From Calocera cornea HHB12733 (Eukaryota; Basidiomycota; Dacrymycetes; Dacrymycetales; Dacrymycetaceae): 64,000 nt of DNA. The translations under genes and the position numbers were made by a program. The stretch covers positions 278,449 through 342,448 of the forward strand of contig KV423926.1 of assembly GCA_001632435.1 (NCBI GenBank), given 5' to 3'. Positions 54,784-64,000 of the stretch are shown piece after piece (the first letter of the stretch is position 1; each line of letters starts with the position of its first letter). The notes beneath the pieces are model-generated. The model was not told the DNA's origin, searched no databases, and saw nothing but the letters and a program-made list of their open reading frames with translations.

Positions 54784-56265
54784 ATGGCGCCTCTCTCCCT
54801 CCCTCTGCTGCTCTTGAGCTCCCTGCATCTCGTCTACGCCGCCAGCCTGCCGAAACGCGCCGAAGGATTCCCCGTTCCCTCCACGTCGATGCTGTGCTCT
54901 GCAGCATCAACACATACAGTGACGCCTCGCGCTGGCCCGCGAGCCAGGACGACATCGTCAGGACACCTTGGAGCTCGAGGTCGACAACTATGTTGCCCAG
55001 CCTGCGACGCCGTGAGTTGGCTTCTTCCCGTATGCCAAGCCACCCTGCTGACATGGTCTGCAGCGCCCCGACCTCGTCGTGCACCGTCACCGAGTACTCG
55101 CAACTCGCCGACACTATCTCCTCAGGTACCGACCTGCACATCAGCCACCTGACCGTACCTAGGAACACGACCCTTGACCTGTCCAAGGTGAAGGCAAACA
55201 CCGTGATTACGTTCGAAGGCTGCACAGTGCGCTGTGCTACTTTCCCACTCCACGCCCTCTGCTCACTCATCGCGTAGTTCTGGGAGTACGCCAACGCGAC
55301 ATACGACCTGCTCAAGGTCGGCGGCACAAACATCACCATTCAGGGCGCAGCGTGCTCGGTGCTGGACGGCAACGGCCCGGCGTGGTGGGACGGCATCGGG
55401 TCGAACGGGGGCGTGCCCAAGCCCCAGCATATGATCACTGGCTCCAAGCTCGTCGGCAAGAGCGTCATCAAGAACCTGTACATCAAGAACGCGCCGACGC
55501 ACATCTTCTCCATCTCGGGCGCGTTCGGCCTGGTCATGAAGGCAATTGTGATCGACATGAAGGAGGGGTACACGCTGCTGCCGTCCAACGGGCTTGAGAC
55601 ACGGACGGCTTCGACGTCGCCTTGTCGATGGACATGCTCATCGCCAACAACCTCGTCTTCGACTAGGACGACTGTATCGCCATCACCTCGGGCGGCGGGA
55701 TCGTCTCGATGAACACGTACTACCTCGGGCGGCGGGATCGTCGCGATGAACACGTACTGCTCGGGCGGCGGGATCGTTGCAATGAGCACGTACTGCTCGG
55801 GCAGCCACGGGCTGTCCATCGGCTCCATCGGGGGAAAGAGCAACAACACCGTCGACGGGGTCGTGTTCAGCAACTCGAACATGCTCAACAGCCAGAACGG
55901 TGCGCGCATCAAGGCCAACCTAGGGTACCTCGGGCATCGTCAACAACGTCACGTACAGCAATATCGCCGTGAGCAACATCAGCGACTACGGCATCGACGT
56001 GCAGCAGGACTACCATGCGTCCCTTCTCCCGCTTCAGCTGGGCGCAGTACTGACCGCATGCAGTCAACGGCGGGCCCACCGGCCACCCAACCCCCGGCGT
56101 CAACATCACCAACATCTTCATGACCCACATCCACGGGACGCGCAGAACTATTATATCCTCACTGTGCCCGGGACGAACGCGGACAGTTGGCACTTTTCGG
56201 ATAGCGACATCACTGGAGGGGACAACAATACGTGTCTGGTTCATCCGACGGGGCTGAACTGCTGA
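54784..56265 (+). pseudogene. GH28 polygalacturonase, broken
   Basis: A signal peptide (MAPLSLPLLLLSSLHLVYAA) is followed by parallel beta-helix sequence: TEYSQLADTISSGTDLHISH, VLDGNGPAWWDGIGSNGGVP, KSVIKNLYIKNAPTHIFSIS, then the catalytic motifs TDGFDVALSM-type and [34 protein letters not shown] and [11 protein letters not shown]28 enzymes hydrolyse polygalacturonan in plant cell walls. Lesions: a frame shift before GFDVALS, an in-frame TAG in front of DDCIAI (where the family has Gln or Asn-Gln), a tandem triplication at 55,688-55,796 and further frame changes near 55,920. It cannot make an active enzyme as it stands. Confidence 0.85.
55688..55796 (+). repeat. 36-37 bp tandem triplication inside the GH28 relic
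   Basis: Three copies beginning CGGGCGGCGGGATCGT duplicate the segment coding [12 protein letters not shown]. The first copy is one base longer than the other two, so it also shifts the frame. Confidence 0.85.
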
Positions 56266-57038
56266 GGATGTGGAAGGGTCGTAGCCAATTAAAAATACGA
56301 TGCTGCAATGCATGCCAGTTCAACCGGATAAATACAGAAGCGCCCACAGATCCCAAAACATGCGCGGCTTCTCTTATTCCTACGTAACTTCTTACACAGT
56401 CGCGCCCTTCCACCACCTCTTGTTCCACACATGCCTCCCGAGCTCACATGGCGGGGGGATATAGCATTATCGGAACTACTCGATGGGTCTGAACTGCGGA
56501 GCGATCGGAAATGGACCTAGTCAGTTAATTTACGATGTCCAATGCCATGTCGTTCCAGCTCAGATAGATTGCGCCTATAGATCGCGAGAGTGGATGGCTA
56601 CTTCGCATCTTCCGTAACCTCACCCTGGCACCGCAGAGACTTCACAACCCCTGCGTGATGCACCTGACGAGTGCGGATAATACCGGCCATATCATCACGA
56701 TCAATCAAGATGAGGGGTACCGAGCTTATATCCTTCCAACAAGATGTATTTCCTTAGTTGCAACCCTCAAGAGATGCAATTATAGTCCTTCCGGGCATCG
56801 GCTCAAGCGCGTACGCCGACCACCCCGCTCTCCGAGTTGACGCAGTGCATGCTGGCCGTGGCGCTGGGGTTGGAGAGGAGGCGCTCGCGGCTCTGATGGG
56901 CCTCTGTACTCCCACTCGACTTTGGGTTCCCGTTTGGGCTAGGATTCTTGATTGGCGAGCGGCTGGTTCTGGCCCTGAAGAGTCGAGAAGCTGCGCCTGG
57001 CGGGCGTATAATCCTTTCCCTTGCGTGCACTTTCATGG
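56266..57038. other. Spacer
   Basis: No gene is supported between the GH28 relic and the antisense gene ending at 57,039. Confidence 0.4.
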
Positions 57039-58158
57039 CTAGCACAAACGCCGCCCTCCTCGGCCTGGGACAGGGAGAGCCTTCGGCCCCCCGGCGAGCG
57101 TCCCCTGCACCTTGGCCAACACGCGCGCCTGGCGTTCCCCCTCCTTCGCGTGCAGCGCGGCCCAGTCCGGCGCCGGGTGGTAGTTGCACTTCTTCCCCGC
57201 CTGGGCCTGGGCCTGCGCGCGCCCCGGGAGGGGCGGACCAGAAGAGGCCGAGGCGGTGAGCGATTCCCACGCCGCGCACGTGCTGGCCAACACTTGCTTG
57301 TGCTTCTCCTGCACCTTGGCGAGTAGGATGGGCGCAAAGGTGGTTGACGGTACGCGATGCTGCAACGCCACGAAGGCGCGTGTCAGCCAGAGCATGTATG
57401 CATCTGCGGTGAGGCAGTGGAAGGAGGCACGCACCTTAGCCGCAATCGACTCACCAACGCGCTCTTCTTCTCTTCCAACACGCGGACCCGCTCGCTCGCC
57501 CCGTCAAGGACCAGCCTCTTGTCCGGCTCGTCATCCCTCCGCTTCTCCGCCATCTTCGCCCTCCTCTCTGCTGCCTCTACAAGCGGTGCGACGGTCGGGA
57601 CGAGCGCGGGCCTGATGGGAGCCGACGGCTTCTGGCTGATCTTCTTGGCAAGTGAGGGGCGCGGGGACTTGCGTGCCGGCCGGCCCCAGCCGCCGCGCAC
57701 GGGCACGTTCCCTGCTCCCTCTAGCTCACGACGGTCGGCCGTGGCTTCTTGACAGGCCGCATGGTGTGGTCGGTGTCGCTCGGCGTTGCGCGCTTGCGTG
57801 TGCCAGCCTCAGCAGAGGTAGCACGCGGCGCAGGCGCAGCCGGCGCAATCGGCATGTCTGGTTGTTGCAGAATAGCGGCCGCGGGCCCGCGGGGGGAAGG
57901 AGGCGGCAGGAAGCTGCGGACAGACTGCCGCGCGGCGGCCTCGAGCTTCGCTAGGAGGGACATTGCCGGCAGCGGTAGAGGCTCGGAGCGGTGAGAGTCG
58001 GACAGCAGTGGACCCGCAGCGGATGGCTGGGAGGACGGCTGCACGGGAGGTAGGATAGGAAGTCCTCCATGGAGAGATGGTGGTTCGTCGTCGCTTGATA
58101 AAGGTAGCACGTCCAGAGAAGGAGCCGGTGGTGAGGATGCGTTGTCAGATGATGTCAA
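57039..58158 (-). CDS. Hypothetical Lys/Arg/Ala-rich protein, model incomplete
   Basis: Three open segments look like exons of one antisense gene. The first, 57,721-58,158, starts MTSSDNASSPPAPSLDVLPL and is Ser/Pro-rich, ending MRPVKKPRPTVV at a GTGAGC donor. The second, about 57,455-57,690, has KSPRPSLAKKISQKPSAPIR and a charged helix (EAAERRAKMAEKRRDDEPDK). The third, 57,039-57,410, has FHCLTADAYMLWLTRAFVAL and KKCNYHPAPDWAALHAKEGE. The junction between segments two and three cannot be joined in phase with a normal-length intron, so it is either misread or broken. No family is recognised. Confidence 0.4.
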
Positions 58159-58409
58159 GCTCTGCGAGGTGCTGTTTGGGCAGGATCAGCGATAGAGAGG
58201 AAGGAAGTCGTATTGCTGCAGTCCTCTTTGGAGTAATTGTTGCATCATCGCCGACCACGTCTGCGGTTTTGATTTTTGTCACGTGCCTCCGCGTGACCCG
58301 CGGCTCCGCGCTGTGAGGCCACCAAGCTGGCCTATTGTCAGGGCCAGGCCTGGAGGAGGCTTTCTGGGTGCTACCCCAATGTGGTAAGAAGGGGGGAAGA
58401 GGTGCGTTG

Positions 58410-58465
58410 CATTGCAGCACCGCTGCAGTCCTGCTGCAGGCCCGCTGCAGGCCTGCTGCAGCAAC
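58410..58465. repeat. CTGCAG cluster at the left edge of the KDZ region
   Basis: Four CTGCAG sites in about 45 bases (CTGCAGTCCTGCTGCAGGCC, then CGCTGCAGGCCTGCTGCAGC). The same hexamer recurs more than ten times to 62,845, often within TGCTGCAG. Confidence 0.7.
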
Positions 58466-58644
58466 CCCCATTCCCCCCACCCCATTAGTAAAGTAGTAAA
58501 ATGAAATATCTTACCTATATACACATACTCTTAGATGTAGAATAAGAACAGATACTACACTGTGATGTAGTCTTTGTTCTTATTAAGTGTGCAAGGATGG
58601 ATGCCAGCAGCAAGCGCGCTCTGGCAGATGAGATAGGGTGCTGC

Positions 58645-58840
58645 CGCGCGCCACCCAGAGCGGAAGCAACCGGCTCCGAGACCCTGGCGGAAGCAACTGC
58701 CACGCGGCACCTTGCTTCCGGGCTTCGGTGGCGCGGCTAGGGTCCGGGCACATGGCACTTTGCTTCCGGGCTTGGGTGGCGTGGCTAGGGTCCGGGTGCG
58801 CACCGCACATTGCTTCCCGGGGGGGCGCAGCTAGGGTTGT
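58645..58840. repeat. 48-bp tandem repeat carrying the GGAAGCAA / TTGCTTCC word
   Basis: GCGGAAGCAAC occurs at about 58,660 and 58,688. Then three tandem units of about 48 bases begin TTGCTTCCGGGC (58,712 and 58,760) and TTGCTTCCCGGG (58,810), each with GGCTAGGGT downstream or a close variant. The word is the same as in arrays 1 and 2 but the order of halves is opposite. Confidence 0.75.
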
Positions 58841-58894
58841 ATCCATGCTGCGTTGCCAGACGCGCTGTAGTGGCGGTGCAGCAATAAACATTTC

Positions 58895-61800
58895 TTGACG
58901 TGTGGCCTGTTGCAGCGCCCCAAAAAAATTGTACCGCCCGTTTATCCATGTAGCTGTGCACTATCTGCTGTTCTCACTGATATATCCTCATTTTTTGTGC
59001 AACCAATTGACAGCCAACAGACAACCTCCCGCAAGCCTTGCACAACAGGCTATTGCAGTACTGCTACCACTCAGGACACGTCAACTCCTTACAGCAAATT
59101 CCAATGCTTCCCCATTTGGCAAGCCACACCGTCCTACCTGGTAGCACATCACACAATCAGTATACAGCTGGAGCAAGACCATGAAAATTGTGATCCAAGC
59201 GTCTGAAGGCAGCAAGGGTACCGGTTCAGCATGTACAGGATGTACCCTCTGGTGCAGCTAGCCCTTTGTCCCCACGAACTGCAGCATCCCACACTGCATC
59301 AGCCAAGCGCAGTGTCGCACCTGCCACGCCCACAAAGAGAAAGTGCGGCGGAGCAGAGCCCCATACAGGTGCGCACTGCAGTACATCCTTGCCTTACTTG
59401 TGCTGATGTGCTGCAGCGTCACCAAAGAAAGCCCCATTGAGCGGCACAACAGCATTCCCTACGCCAGGCATTTCCACTGAAGAAGTTACATGGGACTCGC
59501 CAGCCCATCGGAGATATGTACAGCAAGAGGTCGTGGCCTTGCATGAAGATTATGCACGTCTTCTTTTCCCAACAGATGACTCTGCTGCCATGCCAGTTTG
59601 CTCACATCCAAGCAACACCCACGTCCACCGGAAGCCAGGGGAGGTGCTGCACTGCTCATCCACTGTAGCTGTTCAACGTACGCGTGGGGAGAAGAAGCAG
59701 CACAGGTGGAAGTTTTGGTGCAGCACCGTTGTACCAGAGCTTGTGCAGCCACTGCTGCAGTACCGTGCTGGTTGTATGCATGGGACTACTCCAGCCTTAC
59801 CAACAGGACCGGACAAAGTACCGCCCTGTTGCTGCGACAACCCTTACATTACGCCCAAGCAGATTGAACTACTGGACTTCACCTGTGTGTTGTTCTTCAG
59901 ACTGGCTTCGACGTACCCCCGCTGACTGGCAGTAGCGATCCGAACTGTTACCGTTTACCATTGCCGCAGGCCCTCATGTGATCCCAGGGCGCATGCAATT
60001 CTTGCCAGGTCTGGATGGTTTGCATGCTTGCCGCAGCGGCCTAGATTGGCCATGTCGGTCACCTTTCTGGAGTTCTACCATGCACAAAACAACTGTTGTA
60101 CCCAGTCCATACAAGGATGGTGTTGAGGTACAGCGGCCGCTCTCAAGCTGCAAGGTTTCATACTCAAAAATAAGGTGTGTGTCCCCCCTACTGCATTTGT
60201 GCTTCGCTCATTTGGTTTCCAGAAACCCTTCCAGGAGCAGTTGCCTGAAGCAGCACTGTGGTTTGATGTTCTCGACAAGCAGGTGCGGCAGCACGTTGAA
60301 GCACATGTGGTACAGCAGATTGTGGCTGCCACGCCAGTGCCCCTACAGGCAAGCCCGCAGCCTGCTGGACCAATGACAGTAGTGGATGTCAGTGATGTAC
60401 CAACGGATACATGAGCCAGCCAGCACATTCACAACCTCTGCCCTCTGTGCTTTGCAAGACAGGAATGGGGAGGGAATCCATGTTGGTAAGGTAAGTGCTG
60501 TACCACATCAGCAATGTATGACTGAGACGTTGAAGCAGTGCCCCTGATGTTCATGTGGCACTTGATGCGCAATTTGGTCACAGACAGTCTGTGCGAGTGC
60601 TACTCAATCCTCTCATAGCTCCCCATCAGTTTTTCTTGTCAACATGTGAGCTCGACAATGCAAGGAGCCACGTGAATGTGTGCCGCAGCCGCTGATCTGA
60701 GCAGGCTGCTGTTGCACCACAACTTGAGGATGATGTCCTGGATTGCTGTGAGCAGTCTTTCAAGGCTGCAGATCAGGATCAACAGAGGGCACGCGCAAAA
60801 GCCTATACAGTTCATGGCATTATGGCTATTGTATGTCAACACAACGTGCCACTATTTGTTGCAAACCTTGTTGACCCTGGGGAGTGGCACTACTACGCTG
60901 TGGCACTTATATGGAAAGTGTCGCAGCACTTACCCGGAATGGCAACTCTTGGCATCCTGTACGACATTGCATGTCAGCTGGACCGCGCAATGCACCAGGT
61001 ACATCTCATGGGACTCAGTAGGGGTCATGCAGCTGATACATTGCTGCCGCACGGCTACATGCCTGAGCTGCGGCACCAAGTTACTTGGGGCACATCAGTA
61101 CTGCATGCTTATGGCCATCAGTGGGCATGTCAGCTTGTTTATCACCCCCGCAAGTGTCCGGGCTTTGGATTCAGTGATGGTGAGAACTGTGAGAGGCTAT
61201 GGTCAGAGACATCTGATCTAATTCCTTTGGAGCGTCTGATGGGTGTATGTGTCCATATGCCATACGTGCTGCAGCTCACACCTGTTGCTGCAGCCCCACC
61301 GCCGTGAGTATGCCATTGAAGCCCACCTCACCCACCTGGCCCTGCAGCACCAACTAGGCCTTGGTACGTGGCTTACCAGACAGCTGTGCAAGGTACAGCA
61401 GCGAAGGGTAGTAGGGATCACAAACCTTGCACAGCAAGATGTCTCCCACGACACCCTCCGTACATGGTGGAAGGATCAGCAGGAGTCCCAGTGCTCCCTC
61501 CGCAGCTGTACGCCCCTGCCACAATGTCCTTGCTTCCGGATTTCTTCATGTTCAAAACAGGGACTCACGGGATCGCTCACAATGCAGCACAGCAATTCAC
61601 GGACTTGGTTGAGGAACATGCACGCCTGGTGCAGCAGCTGGAAGCCGCTACAGCTCATATGAGCGATGTTTACCAGCGTTACATGGACGCTGTGCAGCCA
61701 CCCAATGATACACTGCTGGTGCACATAGAGAGGCACACAGCAGTTGTTGCAGAGCTCCAGGCCCATCAACCGGCAGTGCAGTCTCTTGCTGAAGAGCTGG

Positions 61801-62847
61801 GTATGCTGCGCGTACTAGATGGGGTAAAAGAGACAGGGCAGATTAGAGCCAGTGACTTGCCGTACCTCACTGCATTATCACGGTGTGTTGTACTCAAGGA
61901 GCATGTGGTATCACACCTCATAGGCCGCAACTTTGAATACGACATCATCAATCGGTATAAGCGTGGCCATAAGGAGGAAGGGCCAAGCAAAGGTGGTCTT
62001 GGTAAGACCTGCCGTACCTCCCCTACTGCATGGCCGAAAGCTGACATGTGCGGCAGGTATAACTGGCCTTGTCAAGGTGCAGGAGAAGCTTGTACACCGT
62101 GATATAATCTGTCAACATGCAATCAAGAAGTATAACAAAGCAGTGGATTCCCTACAGATGGTTGCACCAATGCCGCAGTGGGCGAATGCTGAGAACATGC
62201 CACAACCTATCACTGCAGTGCAAGCTTTGGACACCAGTGTTGACGCGGGCATTTGGTACACCCTCTGGTTCGACGTCACTGGTGCTGCACCACCTCCTTG
62301 GTTTGCATCACCAAAGATATGTGAAGCAATTCAAGCTGTTCTTATATTGGATCATTGTGACAAAGAAGAGCATTGACTGCAGGAAGAAGCATCACACGCT
62401 GCAACATGGATCAAAGAGCAACTTTCTGCAGCATTGACAACCTGCAACCGCACTAGCAACCCTGTGCTGCAGCAGGCTCTGGTAAGGCATCTACAGGATT
62501 TACTGGGCCTTTGTGAGCAGCTGTGCTGCCCCTTCTTTGGTCCCTTGCAATACCACACAACCAAAGCCGAGCTTCTTGCTGCAGCACCCAGTGCAGCTCG
62601 GATACAGCTGTGCGAGCCGGACGAGGCTGAAGACTTTGTACCCAAAGCACAGCTGAATGACCTTCTTGCCGAGTTTGGGATGGAGCAGGGCATGATGGCT
62701 CAGGTGCAGCAATTGGGCGACATTGCAGAGGGCAAAGGGTCAGTGGATACGGATATCAAGGACATCCTTGATGACCAGGGGGACAGTATAAGTCATCTGC
62801 GTGTACCTGGCATCGTGCTAACCCTCTGTGCAGCAGATCTGCAGTGA
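58895..62847 (+). pseudogene. KDZ-superfamily transposase, degraded
   Basis: Fragments in all three frames form a KDZ transposase. Best conserved: HVALDAQFGHRQ (first catalytic Asp, near 60,562), LEDDVLDCCEQSFKAADQDQ, HGIMAIVCQHNVPLFVANLV, GEWHYYAVALIWKVSQHLPG, LGILYDIACQLDRAMHQ (second Asp, near 60,960), HAYGHQWACQLVYHPRKCPG and FGFSDGENCERLWSETSDLI (catalytic Glu, near 61,180). C-terminal coiled-coil parts follow: QLGLGTWLTRQLCKVQQRRV and AQQFTDLVEEHARLVQQLEA. A Cys-rich N-terminal part (59,437-59,925) may be the remains of the CxC zinc module. In-frame stops (e.g. TGA near 60,693 and 62,374) and several frame changes show decay. KDZ elements are common in basidiomycetes and known to associate with TET/JBP dioxygenase genes; none is seen here. 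Confidence 0.85.
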
Positions 62848-62955
62848 CTCCTATTCGGACGGGGTATCATCGGTAGAGGATGAAGGGTGATTGAGCGGCA
62901 CCACAATAGTTCACATGTCTCTATTTTTCAGTGCAATGATAGCTAGTTGTGCACA

Positions 62956-63261
62956 ATGGAACTTGTTACTGCAGTACAGCAAGATTGTCTTGCCAGTCGG
63001 CGTCTTGACCAAGATTTGCATGCCACCACGGACATGGAGAACGAGATTCATGGTCGACTCCTTCTGAATGTTTTAGCCCAGCAGCTTGCAGCCATCCTCA
63101 AGCTGCTTTCAGGCAAAGATCAGGTGCTGCGGCTCCTAAGCAATGTTGCACAAAAAGTTCAGTATATGCACCACACGCCCTTCAGTGTGGCTGCCTCACC
63201 CCCTCCTTGTGTTGAATGTTTCCCTGGACATTGTCCCTGTTATCACTGGACTCGATCTTGA
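62956..63261 (+). CDS. Possible small ORF 3' of the KDZ transposase
   Basis: A 101-residue frame starts [20 protein letters not shown] and contains a helical stretch ([20 protein letters not shown]), ending Cys/Pro-rich. It may be a last exon of the KDZ gene rather than a separate gene. Confidence 0.3.
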   Translation: MELVTAVQQDCLASRRLDQDLHATTDMENEIHGRLLLNVLAQQLAAILKLLSGKDQVLRLLSNVAQKVQYMHHTPFSVAASPPPCVECFPGHCPCYHWTRS

Positions 63262-64000
63262 GGATGATGGGTTTGCCAGTCTGTTGTATATTGATTGAAC
63301 CAAACATAGTCTGCGTTCAATTACACAGGAAGTGTCTAGCACTTGCTTGGTACAGTACAACACTTCTATGTGCATCATCCAACATATTCCTGGTACAGCC
63401 GTACCAGGTGCAATGGATCCAGCTTTGCACAAATGGGTTGGTACAGTCCCACTATCAGGGGACACTCTATTTTCCTACTTTATTTGGCCCTTACTTGCTT
63501 TAGAAGCACTTCCCAGCATGGAATCTGGCCCTCAGGGTCCAAGCCTATGGCCCAGAGTGTGGCCCGGACAACCGTGCAGCCATGAGCCTGGCCACTCACC
63601 ACAACTCAGCATGACTGACTATGACTCACACATGTGCAGCCACACTTGACTCATAGTGACCCATGATATGCCCCATGATGTGTCCCATGAGATGCTCCAT
63701 GGCCTGACCCATGCAGATCTGTAGGGTATATATATGTGGGCTCTAGGCCCCCTGGCTCCTCAGATCTGGTCTCTGAGGACTCTCCACTGTACACCCGTAC
63801 TCTGTAGTCTCTATAGTCACCTCATCTATCCTATTCTCCACTCTATCCTTGCCCACCCGACCTACTCTATTGCTCTACCATTGACTCCAATCTCTGCCTA
63901 CTCTTGGCGGCCTTGTAGGGTTACTGTGTGCCCTCACACCCACAGTTCCAGCCGAGGTACATTGCTGCAGCACAAGATTGCCATCAATGATTTGGATTCT
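63262..64000. other. Right-end region with short tandem repeat and TATA-like box
   Basis: Degenerate 12-base repeats of the form CCATGATATGCC lie at about 63,660-63,705. GTATATATATG at 63,725-63,736 is a TATA-like box followed by a pyrimidine-rich stretch. This could be a promoter or a long terminal repeat whose gene lies right of the window; no coding sequence is visible here. Confidence 0.4.

Noticed and set aside
57409..57430. 20-base intron in the antisense gene at 57-58 kb
   Set aside because: Too short for known fungal splicing; more likely a misread exon boundary or a frame error.
63650..64000. Long terminal repeat of a retrotransposon
   Set aside because: TATA-like box and pyrimidine tract fit, but no second copy, primer-binding site or coding region is visible in the window.

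Overview
The window looks like a piece of a basidiomycete (Agaricomycetes-type) genome. Most genes are split by many introns of about 40-60 nt. Ordinary fungal housekeeping genes (V-ATPase subunit C, DMC1, multi-KH protein, rhodanese, sedolisin) alternate with DNA transposons of the KDZ and Plavaka groups, which are typical of mushroom-forming fungi. I derived exon structures by hand from splice signals, reading-frame phase and family conservation; no search was run.

Layout: 1-8.3 kb is an accessory block of four unrecognised genes decorated by about 20 copies of the palindromic word CATGATCATG. 9.2-22.5 kb is a conserved block: multi-KH RNA-binding protein (+), VMA5 (-) divergent from a rhodanese (+), a small unknown gene (-), DMC1 (-) and an Rdx/SelW-like protein (-). 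Two arrays of a GCGGAAGCAAAT-like word (18.0-18.6 and 22.6-23.1 kb) bracket DMC1 and the Rdx gene. 24.1-29.1 kb holds a secreted sedolisin protease and an arrestin-fold protein cut by a 670-base gap. 33.5-37.7 kb holds a gankyrin-like ankyrin gene with a frame error, an Hsp90 fragment and a Ulp1-type protease gene rich in GGCCGGC. 38.4-39.7 kb is a membrane-protein gene.

40,019-48,114 is a complete Plavaka-type transposon with terminal inverted repeats, a decayed transposase and two accessory ORFs. The first 20 bases of its terminal repeat recur inside its exons and introns. 48.8-56.3 kb is a graveyard: a broken Ser-rich secreted protein, minisatellite and poly-G tracts, and fragments of a GH13 glucosidase, an amidohydrolase and a GH28 polygalacturonase. 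57-58.2 kb holds an unrecognised gene, and 58.9-62.9 kb a degraded KDZ transposase region rich in CTGCAG.

The recurring theme is that each accessory block has its own short, usually palindromic, DNA word scattered through exons, introns and spacers (CATGATCATG; CGTACGATTTCAACACACTA; GGCCGGC; CTGCAG; GCATATATGC). I regard this as the best candidate for an undescribed system in the window: element-specific recognition words spread over whole transposons rather than confined to their ends.
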